Shown here: piece by piece, positions 25,329-33,898 of the stretch
How positions within the stretch are numbered: the stretch's first letter is position 1
Layout of the letters: every line of letters begins with the position of its first letter
Source: Euryarchaeota archaeon UBA40
Lineage (GTDB): Archaea > Thermoplasmatota > Poseidoniia > Poseidoniales > Thalassarchaeaceae
NCBI GenBank assembly: GCA_002506875.1
Contig: DAYJ01000044.1
Span: forward strand, 1-40,931
Direction: 5' to 3'
DNA: 40,931 nucleotides
Notes under the pieces: generated by a model
The model's database searches: none
What the model was told of the DNA's origin: nothing
The model's input: only the letters and a program-made list of their open reading frames with translations
Translations under genes and position numbers: made by a program

Positions 25329-28300
25329 TCACACCTCAATACTCTCATCGCATACTGGGCAGGAGATACGCATCAAATTCGCTCCCTTGACATTGAATAC
25401 AGCCCCACACGCCGAGCAAGATACTTCTCTATTGAGGACACCCATCGACGAGGGGTCAGGCGGAGGTGGAAGACCACTGATACTTGGGTCACCCGGAGGT
25501 GGAGGAAGAGGCATACTATCTGGACCAAGAGTAATTTCACCTGGCGCAGGAGGTGGGGGGAGATCTCGCAGCAAAGCAGCCTGCTTCTCCTTCTCAGCTC
25601 TTCGACGACGGCGTTCGGCACGCTCTGACAACGGCTCAGATGATTCAGAATCTTCCTCTATCTCTGGTTCAACTACATCATCCTCGATAACAACCGATAC
25701 ATCAGTACGGACATCCTCATCATCCAGACGCACGGAAATCTCGTCCTCCGGGAGGATTTCTATATCATCCGAATCAACATCCATAACAATACTAATTTCA
25801 CCAGTAGATAATCGACGACGGGTGATGAAGAGGCCAAATAAAAGCAAGTTAGCCAAGATACAGAGTCCTCCGCCAGCCAAACTAATTGTTCTCCATGTGG
25901 AAGCATCCACGCCAAGAGCCAACCTCAGACGATCAAAAATGTTCGAAGACGAGGCATCAGCAGGGGAGTCATAGATCAAACCACGAAAACGGTGGTCAGA
26001 ATCACCTCGTGTGTACAGGATAACGAGTTTATCTGATTCCAAGGAATAATCTGCATCTACGAGCGTCCCTAACATCAATCTAATACCAAAACCAATTCCA
26101 TCTTCAGATATTGAACCGATTCCAATCTGAGATTCGCCGAGAGGGTCAAGAGAATCCATCAGAACGAGAATCTCATCTCCTACAGTCACTAAGAATACAC
26201 GATTGATGCCTGGGGCGAGAATAGAGGTCTCATTGGTAATCTGCCATGAAGAGTCTGCCTTGGTAATGACTAGGCGGTCAAGATCACCTTCATCAACAAT
26301 CCATGTTGTGAAAATCTGGTCACCCTCCTCCGAGGCTTGAACCGCAAGCACTGGATGATACGCAGAAGGACCAACAAACTGCGTAAACAACCAATTTGAT
26401 TGCCCCAGTTCCCCGTGAGCATACCATATACCTGGATTATCCACATGATTTCGCGTGTAAAGAAGATGGACAAAATCCTCGCCAATCTCGACATCTAGGG
26501 GGTGAATAGTGCCGGGAAGTGTTGGTACATCTGCAATTACAGGCTTCGTTACAGTCCAGTTATCTTCATCGTAAGCTGTCTCTGAATGAGCGAAGAAAAT
26601 TTCTGTACTCTGCTGATAAGTACCGCCTGCAAAGATGTCACGGTGATACCCTGCGACAACAACGGTGCCGTCCTCAACCTCGAGGTCGATACCGAAATAG
26701 GACCCTTCCGAAGCAAGGAGAGGAGGCATCAATTCGATGGACGGGGGTGATTGACAGGATTCATCGATAGTGGTGTACCTGAGATGTGTTCGGAAGAAAC
26801 CAAACTCATCCACTACACGGCCAGTCCACACGATATGACTCAAACCATCGTTTGAGGTAGCTGTGGCCAATGAACCGCCCCAGCGACCCTCTAGATCAGT
26901 TCGGCAGGTCTGGACATCCAGTAGGTCATTCACACGATGTACGCTGAGTTGATTTGCATCGACGCTAATCATGTGCCCCTCAGAGCCAGAAATGGTGTGA
27001 GATAACGGGACGCCTTCGGAACCAAGGACTCCGATGGAGCGAGAACCTGCGAGTGTACCCTCAATCACAGGTACCCAATAGGTCTGAGCATTGTTATCCC
27101 AATCAAGGTCAGTAGGAGGTTGTGCGGTAATCCGAAGATGCATTAGGCCTGGGTCACTAGCAAGCAGAGTAATCTTGACCTTGCTCAATGAGCCACCAGG
27201 AATAACAGAGATATTGACTTCCTCAAGAATCACCCATCCAAGATCTGATTCATATTCCACCTTCAACGCAATAGAAGTGGCTGCCTCGGAACCGATATTG
27301 TAAACAGGAATCTCAAGGTCAAAGAAGGTAGAAGGGTACGGAATTTCTGGCGATGTACGGATAGTACCGGGTAAGACAGATAAATCGACGCCTGCAGGCC
27401 TCTCATTGATTGTAAAATCAACACTTACAGTGTTACCAAACTCGGAATCCTCCGTGTTCGTATTCGCCGGGTCAATAACCACTTCAAGGGCCTTTACTCC
27501 TGATGTCGTCGGATTCCAGTACAATGAAATCCAGGTAGATTCACCGGCTTCAAGAATAGGAAGATTGACCTCATTTCGAAGCGCACTATCCTCTCGAAGT
27601 TGTATCGGGACATCACGAATCCTAGCATCGCCAATATTCTGTACCTCAACATCAATTTTGAGATATGTTTCCTTGAACGCAGATGTCTTCTCAACTCCAT
27701 TCTGAGAGATCATAACGTTTGGTGATAAGATAAGTTCAGGAGCAGGAGGGTCATTGTCAATAATCACATCACGCTCGATTATGTCGCTAATGTAATCATT
27801 CTCACCAACTAAACGTACCGACAAGGTGTGGCGCCCATCGGGTAATATCCGTTCACCATTAGACTCCTCTGCAGTATCCCAATCAGCTGACCAAGGTTCC
27901 TCGTTATCTTGAGGATTATCATCCTCAGAATAACACTCAGGGTACCACTCCTGGTTGGCATTAGAATCCTCCAATTCCATGCAGAACCAGTTCGGACTAG
28001 ACGAGAAATTAGCAAGATTCTGCCAATCCCCATCATCTGAAGTACGCATCTCAATTGCATAGTCGCCAAACCCGGTTCTGTCACCACTCATTTCTACTAA
28101 TCCGGCAAGTGAAGTGATCCCTGTAGGAGTATCGAGACTAAACCCATAACGGCCATAGAAGTAATCGAAGTTCTTTGGAACCTCACTGGCCGATCCCGTC
28201 GAATTGAGGCCCGCTATAACCAAGCGGATGTATACAACTGGATCACTATTCTTGTGGATATCATCAGGGATGGGGACGGTAAGGAAGAATATCCCATCTT

Positions 28301-30326
28301 CTTGGACCTCAGCAGTGCCATTGGGTTCATCCAAAGAAATCCATCTTTGATTCAGTGTTTCTTTCTCTAACTGGTCCTCTCGCATATAGTACATATCGTA
28401 ACTAATGTGGGTCGTCTCATTATTGGAAAGTGAAGTTAGATTACCTCTGAACGCGGCATTCGTTCCTGCGATAAGGTAGGGGCGATCTATATCCATTATA
28501 TGCCAAGGATAGAGGGTTTCTGGTACCTGGAGAAGCATCCAATCTTCGACTGTAGGACCATCAATCCACATTGATGCGTCAACCATGCCAAATCCATACT
28601 TCTCATTCCAATTCGAATTCAAACTAGGATGGGTCACACCACCCTTGGATTCCGAATTATCTTCAAGCAGTTCTCGTACAGAAACGGGAGGATCTTTTTC
28701 AGTACCAACCATCGAGGGGTATTTCTGCAACATTACAGCGATTAGCCCCGCTACATGTGGCGTAGCCATACTGGTTCCATCCAAACTCTGGTATTCGTTG
28801 TCTGCAAGTTCAGGACCACCGATCGGGATAGGATTAGGCGGAGCGTAGTTAGGTGCCATAATTCCTGTACCTGGTGCTGTGATTGTCGGTTTCAATTCAT
28901 CCCAGGTGTCGTCATCTCCGTCATCTTGCCGTGGACCCCAATTTGAGTAGCCTGCAATTACGTCATCATCTCGATTGGTGTTATCATTATCGTCGATGGA
29001 ACCCACCGAAATTGCATGATCTGCAGATGCAGGAGATGGAACTCGCTGTTGTCCGTCGTTACCCATCGCAGCCACTACCACGATACCTGCCTCGTGAGCT
29101 CTATTTGACATCGCAGCACTAATTCCACTGCCATTATCCCCTGTATCATCTTGACTTACAGGATTTCCAAAGGCGCCAAGAGACATGGAGATAATCTGGA
29201 TTCCTTGTGCAGAATCGTTCGAAATCGGGCTCGTTGAATCGCCACCCCAATCACTTTCCACATTGTTGATTGCCCACTGAATCCCCAATGAAGTAGAATC
29301 GCTGTTTGTCCCACCGGTTCCAGTCAAGACCTTGACATCGACAAGATATGCTCCCGGCGCGGCGCCCACATATCTTCGCTCGGAACCACCAGTACCAAGA
29401 GCAGTTCCTGCAACATGAGTCCCATGTCCATTCTCATCATCGGGATCCTCACAATCTTGACGATTCGGATCTGCGCCAAACTGGGTTGCATCAAATCCAC
29501 AAACGAATTTTGGATCCGCATAATTAGAGGCATCAGCATCAGGGTCATCGTTCACATCATCAAAATCGTTCAATGAACGGTGCTCATTGTCAACTCCCGT
29601 ATCGAGAATAGCAATCACTACGCCATCTCCCCTATACCGATCGCCTGCACTACCTTCATCCTCCATCTCATGAGCGCGGGGAACACCGGATTCATCGGCA
29701 CGGACATTGGTGGTTGGTACACTCATATCTAACATTGGAACCATGACATTCTGCTGCTCAACAACGACAACTCCATCCAAACTCCAGATATCTAGTAGAG
29801 CACTGACCGACACCTTGTCCACAGTGATTCTATCCACGGAATCGAAGACGATCAAACGTGAACCACCATCCTGTCCAACCCACCCATACGAATACAGGAG
29901 TTCCTCGAGGATTGTCACATCGGGCTCACTTGGATGCCAAGCATAGTCAACCACAATCGCGACTGTCTTACGGCCATCTGAGCCCATGATGGCGGTAGGC
30001 GATACTGACTCATATTCGCCAACAATAATCCGTTGAAGGCGATCATCCATTCCATTCCAATCTTGATCTGGGCCGTAAGCGTACCACCAACCATGATCCT
30101 CGACTGGCATCAGACGATCATCTGGTAAATTCTCATGAGAACGGTCCTTCAGTGGGCAAATCTGCTCGCCGCACATGAGTGGAGGAACTCCTTCGACAAT
30201 TTTCGCCTGCAGTGTTGAAGCAGTTGTTGTAGGGCCAGAATCAACCTGTTGAAGCGTAAGGTCTGTGGCCTGAGACGCAGATGAAAACAGAAAGAGGGCG
30301 ACGATGAGAAGATGGCAGACCTTCAA
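25329..30326 (-). CDS. Giant membrane-anchored subtilisin-like protease with cytoplasmic zinc ribbon
   Basis: This 1665-residue S8-family protease is probably displayed on the cell surface. In order it has a signal peptide (MKVCHLLIVALFLFSSASQA), an I9-like propeptide region (about 118-200), and a catalytic domain (about 230-590) with Asp 242 in AILDTGVD, His 301 in NGHGTHVAG, Asn 423 in MGNDG and Ser 519 in DGTSMATPHVAG. Beta-sandwich regions follow, including two CARDB-like repeats (about 865-975 and 980-1090). Then come a propeller-like region (about 1125-1460), one membrane helix (about 1480-1502) followed by TRRR, and a 163-residue tail. The tail is acidic, then basic coiled, then proline-rich (DLPPPPAPG, MPLPPPPG), and ends in a CSAC...CPVC zinc ribbon (Cys 1637, 1640, 1656, 1659). 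The start is TTG, supported by GGAGGT 7 nt upstream. The TTG and the signal peptide agree. Confidence 0.93.
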   Translation of the reverse strand: MKVCHLLIVALFLFSSASQATDLTLQQVDSGPTTTASTLQAKIVEGVPPLMCGEQICPLKDRSHENLPDDRLMPVEDHGWWYAYGPDQDWNGMDDRLQRIIVGEYESVSPTAIMGSDGRKTVAIVVDYAWHPSEPDVTILEELLYSYGWVGQDGGSRLIVFDSVDRITVDKVSVSALLDIWSLDGVVVVEQQNVMVPMLDMSVPTTNVRADESGVPRAHEMEDEGSAGDRYRGDGVVIAILDTGVDNEHRSLNDFDDVNDDPDADASNYADPKFVCGFDATQFGADPNRQDCEDPDDENGHGTHVAGTALGTGGSERRYVGAAPGAYLVDVKVLTGTGGTNSDSTSLGIQWAINNVESDWGGDSTSPISNDSAQGIQIISMSLGAFGNPVSQDDTGDNGSGISAAMSNRAHEAGIVVVAAMGNDGQQRVPSPASADHAISVGSIDDNDNTNRDDDVIAGYSNWGPRQDDGDDDTWDELKPTITAPGTGIMAPNYAPPNPIPIGGPELADNEYQSLDGTSMATPHVAGLIAVMLQKYPSMVGTEKDPPVSVRELLEDNSESKGGVTHPSLNSNWNEKYGFGMVDASMWIDGPTVEDWMLLQVPETLYPWHIMDIDRPYLIAGTNAAFRGNLTSLSNNETTHISYDMYYMREDQLEKETLNQRWISLDEPNGTAEVQEDGIFFLTVPIPDDIHKNSDPVVYIRLVIAGLNSTGSASEVPKNFDYFYGRYGFSLDTPTGITSLAGLVEMSGDRTGFGDYAIEMRTSDDGDWQNLANFSSSPNWFCMELEDSNANQEWYPECYSEDDNPQDNEEPWSADWDTAEESNGERILPDGRHTLSVRLVGENDYISDIIERDVIIDNDPPAPELILSPNVMISQNGVEKTSAFKETYLKIDVEVQNIGDARIRDVPIQLREDSALRNEVNLPILEAGESTWISLYWNPTTSGVKALEVVIDPANTNTEDSEFGNTVSVDFTINERPAGVDLSVLPGTIRTSPEIPYPSTFFDLEIPVYNIGSEAATSIALKVEYESDLGWVILEEVNISVIPGGSLSKVKITLLASDPGLMHLRITAQPPTDLDWDNNAQTYWVPVIEGTLAGSRSIGVLGSEGVPLSHTISGSEGHMISVDANQLSVHRVNDLLDVQTCRTDLEGRWGGSLATATSNDGLSHIVWTGRVVDEFGFFRTHLRYTTIDESCQSPPSIELMPPLLASEGSYFGIDLEVEDGTVVVAGYHRDIFAGGTYQQSTEIFFAHSETAYDEDNWTVTKPVIADVPTLPGTIHPLDVEIGEDFVHLLYTRNHVDNPGIWYAHGELGQSNWLFTQFVGPSAYHPVLAVQASEEGDQIFTTWIVDEGDLDRLVITKADSSWQITNETSILAPGINRVFLVTVGDEILVLMDSLDPLGESQIGIGSISEDGIGFGIRLMLGTLVDADYSLESDKLVILYTRGDSDHRFRGLIYDSPADASSSNIFDRLRLALGVDASTWRTISLAGGGLCILANLLLFGLFITRRRLSTGEISIVMDVDSDDIEILPEDEISVRLDDEDVRTDVSVVIEDDVVEPEIEEDSESSEPLSERAERRRRRAEKEKQAALLRDLPPPPAPGEITLGPDSMPLPPPPGDPSISGLPPPPDPSSMGVLNREVSCSACGAVFNVKGANLMRISCPVCDESIEV
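25332..25337 (-). promoter_or_regulatory. Ribosome-binding site fixing the glmS ATG
   Basis: On the minus strand GAGGTG lies 5 nt before ATG 25326 and inside the end of the subtilase gene. It supports the ATG over the GTG at 25332. Confidence 0.65.
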
Positions 30327-30333
30327 TTGAACG

Positions 30334-30339
30334 ACCTCC
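30334..30339 (-). promoter_or_regulatory. Shine-Dalgarno site that decides the subtilase TTG start
   Basis: On the minus strand GGAGGT precedes the TTG codon at 30326 by 7 nt. No ATG or GTG is available near the signal peptide, so this site fixes an unusual start codon for a very long gene. Confidence 0.7.
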
Positions 30340-30414
30340 GTCGAATCTGAAGGAGGATGGTCCGCACTATAAGCCCCCCCTGCTGGAGTTTCATACTCAG
30401 CACGGTGTGGACCT

Positions 30415-30431
30415 TTCCGCCTTCGGCGGAA
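30415..30431 (-). terminator. Hairpin downstream of the rhomboid gene
   Basis: TTCCGCC (30415-30421), loop TTC, and GGCGGAA (30425-30431) form a perfect 7-bp stem starting 9 bp after the rhomboid stop on the minus strand. There is no T-run after it, so it may be an mRNA end-protecting hairpin rather than a true terminator. The rest of the 113-bp gap to the subtilase start shows only the subtilase ribosome site. Confidence 0.4.
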
Positions 30432-30439
30432 TTACAGAG

Positions 30440-31483
30440 TCAATCCGTGGGCCAGTCAAGGTGAAAGGAACGGTTTGTACAGAATAAACGAGCATAGCCG
30501 TCGGTCTTCACATCAATTCTCGACCCACATACTGGACATACAGATTGCTCAGCGAGTTCTTCTAACCAAGCAAGACGAGTTTCGGGTTCATCACCTTCTG
30601 TAAAAAGACACTTCATTACTCGCTCCGAAACATCATCGAGGGGAAACTCAGCGCCAATCCATGGATGCCCAGATTCTTCTGAAATAGAGGGGACAGTTCC
30701 GAGGTTTCCAACCCCCATTGAATACGGATCACCTGAATCATCGTCCAATGAAGAGGGAGCGCCACGGGCCACAAAACGAGCTACGGCAAAGCAGAGAAAG
30801 AATCCGCCAATATGAGCGAGATGAGCGACGTTTCCTCCACCCATCCGACCAGCATCAATTGAGTAGACATAGTATATCTCGAATCCAAGCCGAAAGAGAG
30901 CAATCAGCCCGATAGGCCAAGCACGGATTAGGAAGATCAAAGGGAAGACGACCTTGTCATTTGGCCAGCAGACCATGTAGCCACCTAGTAGGCCAAAGCA
31001 GGCTCCAGAAGCACCCAATGCGGGCGTCATACTGTCCGGATGTGTTAGCCACCAAGCAATGTTCCCACCGAGTAATCCGAGAATGTAGAGGGCCATCCAA
31101 CGACGAGCCCCTAGCCGACCTTCGAGCGGGATTCCAATTAGGGCCACGACGAGGATATTGCCAAGCACATGCATTGCCCCTCCATGTAACCACCCGGCAA
31201 AGAAAAGCCGATGAACATGACTCGGTTCCAATACCCATGCAGGAATTAGTGCACCAAAATAGACCGGATCAAAATCAGAGCCAGTCATAGACCCGATTAA
31301 GGCATTGAGGAATTGAAGCACTGCAACAAGCATCAGAGAAATAACGGTGGCAAGAGATGCTGGTGTTCTATTGACTCGAGCGGCAATGTAGGGGCAAACT
31401 GCTGCCGCAAAAAAGAGAAGAAGCCAGAGAGAATCACCCCACGACAATTGAGAGAAGGTCACGGGAATCATGTGGTTCTCCAT
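30440..31483 (-). CDS. Rhomboid-family intramembrane serine protease with C-terminal zinc ribbon
   Basis: This 347-residue membrane protease cleaves other membrane proteins within or near the bilayer. About six to seven membrane helices are present. Rhomboid marks are GWLHGGAMHVLGNI (the H-x(4)-H-x-x-x-N motif of helix 2, about 98-110), the ARRW loop, ALGASGACFGLLGG with nucleophile Ser 159, and AHIGGF with catalytic His 224. After the membrane part comes a linker and a soluble tail ending CPVCG...FC...FH (Cys 316, 319, 335, His 341), a probable zinc ribbon. The ATG at 31483 is used; the ATG four codons later (31471) has a GGAG sequence before it and is possible. It is divergent from the cytochrome c maturation cluster and lies upstream of the subtilase in the same direction. 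Confidence 0.92.
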   Translation of the reverse strand: MENHMIPVTFSQLSWGDSLWLLLFFAAAVCPYIAARVNRTPASLATVISLMLVAVLQFLNALIGSMTGSDFDPVYFGALIPAWVLEPSHVHRLFFAGWLHGGAMHVLGNILVVALIGIPLEGRLGARRWMALYILGLLGGNIAWWLTHPDSMTPALGASGACFGLLGGYMVCWPNDKVVFPLIFLIRAWPIGLIALFRLGFEIYYVYSIDAGRMGGGNVAHLAHIGGFFLCFAVARFVARGAPSSLDDDSGDPYSMGVGNLGTVPSISEESGHPWIGAEFPLDDVSERVMKCLFTEGDEPETRLAWLEELAEQSVCPVCGSRIDVKTDGYARLFCTNRSFHLDWPTD

Positions 31484-31567
31484 TCGAATGTGACCTTATC
31501 TTGTGCATGGACCCTTCGTCCAATCTACCTTCCGTGAGGCTCAAGGGTAGGGCCACGGTCGCAGACC

Positions 31568-32917
31568 ATGGACGATGCACCTCTACTTGCTCTGGAGAGG
31601 GCTACTGTCCTGAGAGGGCGCCTCACAATACTAGAGGAATTTGACTTCAAACTACACCCAGGTGAAAGATGCACCATCATCGGCCCAAATGGAAGTGGGA
31701 AATCCACCCTACTGCGTTCTCTAGCGGGACTCCTGCCCCTAAGATCGGGAGCCCTGTTCCACGGTAATCGAAGCATCCGCGACCAAGATGGCCGGCACGC
31801 TTTCCGGACCGAACAGATTGGCTGGTGCCCCCAGTCTGCGGGAACTACCCCGGCGGCTACACCTCTCGAACATCTCCAAACTACCTTGCAGATGCATGGA
31901 GCCAAGATGGAGGACGAGGCTCTTATCGCGGTGTTGAATCATTGGGGACTCGATCATCGACGGCACGACCGAATTGCTTGGTTATCCGGAGGCCTGCGGC
32001 GACGGTTGGAAGTAGCCTCGGCATTCATCGTTGCTGAAACATCTACATCACCAGTACCTGTTCTTCTCGATGAACCGTCAGAAGGATTGGATGAGCCTGG
32101 CGTCGAAATCCTTCTCAACAAGATTCAGGATACTGTCAATTCAGGGCATTCAGTCATAGTTGCAACCCACGATCCACGACTTATCTCCGCATCCGAAGAG
32201 GCAGAAAGAGTGGATGCGAACGGAATGGAAATCCTACGAAGTGAACGGAATCATAACGAATTGACTGCAAGGATATGCAAGGCTTCAAACGCGTATCCAG
32301 GTGGCATGTTAAGATGGAACTTACGGCTTGATTTGAGAGAGTTCTCTACTCCAGCAGCACGATGGTTACCTGGCCTCATCGCCTTTGGAATTCTAATTGG
32401 GGCCGGACTTGAACAAGCAGACATTCCATTCCTAGGCAAGGCCGCCCTCGCGCTCTCGCCGGCCATGATTTCGGCAATGATACGCCCATCTCTGATGGAT
32501 CGATTAAGCGATAGAGAGATGGGCAGCATATGGGCGACTAGTCTCCAAGGGAGCCTCCCATTCCATGTCACATTCGCAAGTATGAGCGTGGTTCCGGTAA
32601 TCCTCGCAATAATCGGCGTCATGATGTTCCTGCCAACTCCTGATTCGTCTGACGCATGGATTCAAACAATTCTGATCATCGGACTCCTCGTCGACATCCC
32701 CTGTGCTGCAGGGCTGATCCACTATCGCTTTGGTCAAGGCCGACGTCCAGCTCTGATGATACTGCTCTTGACACCCTTTGCGTGGACTCTGCTAACGATG
32801 TGTAGCGTCCTAGATGCAATCTATTTGGAAGCATATGCAGAAGCGTGGACTGGCATCGCAGTATCCTATGCGAGTGTTGTCGGCCTCTTCTTACTAGCTT
32901 GGGCTCTATCGGAATAA
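31568..32917 (+). CDS. Fused heme-exporter-type ABC ATPase and permease (CcmA-CcmB)
   Basis: The N-terminal 225 residues are a CcmA-like ATPase: Walker A GPNGSGKST (39-47), a Q-loop in WCPQSAG, the signature WLSGGLRRRLEVA (139-142 core), Walker B VLLDEPSEGLD (165-175) and the switch His in VIVATHDPR. Residues about 250-449 are a six-helix membrane domain that begins MLRWNLRLDLREF and fits CcmB-type permeases. CcmA and CcmB are normally two proteins. With CcmC directly downstream (16 bp), this is a compact cytochrome c maturation (system I) cluster, in which CcmAB releases holo-CcmE. No CcmE, CcmF or CcmH is in the window. An ordinary ABC-2 exporter is the alternative if CcmC were coincidental. 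It is divergent from the rhomboid gene, with 84 bp between. Confidence 0.8.
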   Translation: MDDAPLLALERATVLRGRLTILEEFDFKLHPGERCTIIGPNGSGKSTLLRSLAGLLPLRSGALFHGNRSIRDQDGRHAFRTEQIGWCPQSAGTTPAATPLEHLQTTLQMHGAKMEDEALIAVLNHWGLDHRRHDRIAWLSGGLRRRLEVASAFIVAETSTSPVPVLLDEPSEGLDEPGVEILLNKIQDTVNSGHSVIVATHDPRLISASEEAERVDANGMEILRSERNHNELTARICKASNAYPGGMLRWNLRLDLREFSTPAARWLPGLIAFGILIGAGLEQADIPFLGKAALALSPAMISAMIRPSLMDRLSDREMGSIWATSLQGSLPFHVTFASMSVVPVILAIIGVMMFLPTPDSSDAWIQTILIIGLLVDIPCAAGLIHYRFGQGRRPALMILLLTPFAWTLLTMCSVLDAIYLEAYAEAWTGIAVSYASVVGLFLLAWALSE

Positions 32918-32933
32918 GGCATGGCCGCACACG

Positions 32934-33671
32934 ATGGTTCAAGCGCCCATATGGGTTGAGCAATGTATGAGTGCCGCAGATAGGGCGATTCCTTGGCTCC
33001 TTGGAATCGGTTCTCTTGGCCTCCTCGTTACCGTCTACTTGGCCTTAGTTGAAGCCCCTGCCATGGGAGAAAATGCTGGATTCACCGCTCCAGAAGCGTA
33101 CAGAATCCTATTCATTCATGTTCCCTTTGCATGGGTATCCTTCACCGGATTCGCTCTACTATTCGGAGGGTCACTCGCCTGGTATCTACGTCGATCGGAA
33201 GCCGGATGGAGATTGGGTGTGACTGGAGCCCGACTTGGCCTCCTCTATTCGTTAGGCGTCCTCATCTCTGGCCCAATCTGGGGAGCCGCTGAATGGGGCA
33301 CACCATGGGACTTTTCGGATGTCAGGCTCAACACATTCGCCGTACTCGCGGGAGTTGCTCTGTTCGTAGCCCTTGGCGAACGAAATAGCGAAGATACAGC
33401 CGAAATACGAGACTCACTATCCGCAGTTGGTATCTTTGGATTCGGGCTCGTGCCCCTAACCTACATGGCAACTAGATGGTGGCAAGAACGGCATCCAGGG
33501 CCAGTCCTCGGCGGCGGCGAAGATAGTGGGATTGACCCTTTCATCCTCCAAATCTGGTTAATCGGCGCAGCATCAATGCAAATCCTATTCATCGGCCAGA
33601 CCTTGATGACCATGCGCCTACTGCGCATGGAAAACGAGGTTGAGAAAATGCTCACAATGTTGGAGGCGTAA
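32934..33671 (+). CDS. ccmC: Heme-handling protein CcmC
   Basis: CcmC inserts heme into the chaperone CcmE during cytochrome c maturation. The protein has 245 residues and six likely membrane helices. The family marks are FIHVPFAWVSF with the first axial His (about 61), the tryptophan-rich heme motif region SGPIWGAAEWGTPWDFSDVRLN (in outline about 108-130; the canonical form is W-G-x-x-W-x-W-D-x-R-L-T) and RWWQERHPGPVLGG with the second conserved His (about 181). The variable Trp spacing in the heme motif is a departure from bacterial CcmC. It lies 16 bp after the fused CcmAB gene and 2 bp before the CcmD-like gene. The ATG at 32934 is used; an internal ATG at 32967 is possible. Confidence 0.9.
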   Translation: MVQAPIWVEQCMSAADRAIPWLLGIGSLGLLVTVYLALVEAPAMGENAGFTAPEAYRILFIHVPFAWVSFTGFALLFGGSLAWYLRRSEAGWRLGVTGARLGLLYSLGVLISGPIWGAAEWGTPWDFSDVRLNTFAVLAGVALFVALGERNSEDTAEIRDSLSAVGIFGFGLVPLTYMATRWWQERHPGPVLGGGEDSGIDPFILQIWLIGAASMQILFIGQTLMTMRLLRMENEVEKMLTMLEA

Positions 33672-33673
33672 AG

Positions 33674-33850
33674 ATGGATGATATGCTCGCTCTTGCACTT
33701 GCCTATGGACTACTCATCGGACTCCTTCTCGGACATTCCATTCTAACCGCTCTACGGATGAAGGACCTCGATGCAAGGCTCGAAGCTGCAGTCGAGTCCA
33801 TGGAGAGTGCTAGTAAGGTGCGCGAAGGCTCAGATTTGAGCGAAGAATGA
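33674..33850 (+). CDS. Small CcmD-like membrane protein (58 aa)
   Basis: A 58-codon frame begins at ATG 33674, two bases after the ccmC stop, with a GGAGG ribosome site inside the end of ccmC. The product has one hydrophobic helix (residues about 4-27: LALALAYGLLIGLLLGHSIL) and a charged, helical, acidic C-terminus (LDARLEAAVESMESAS). Its size, single helix, charged tail and position right after ccmC match CcmD, which attaches CcmAB to CcmC-CcmE in bacteria. Sequence similarity of such small proteins is weak, so the call rests on position and topology. It is 48 bp ahead of the NMD3 gene. Confidence 0.65.
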   Translation: MDDMLALALAYGLLIGLLLGHSILTALRMKDLDARLEAAVESMESASKVREGSDLSEE

Positions 33851-33898
33851 CCGGTCGCTTGAATACGAGAGCCCCGACGACGGGTTTGAGGTTGGACC

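Noticed and set aside
25387..25974. 195-codon plus-strand frame opposite the subtilase tail
   Set aside because: Its Ser/Gly/Arg repeats mirror the Pro/Asp/Glu-rich tail of the subtilase on the other strand; there is no independent coding signal.
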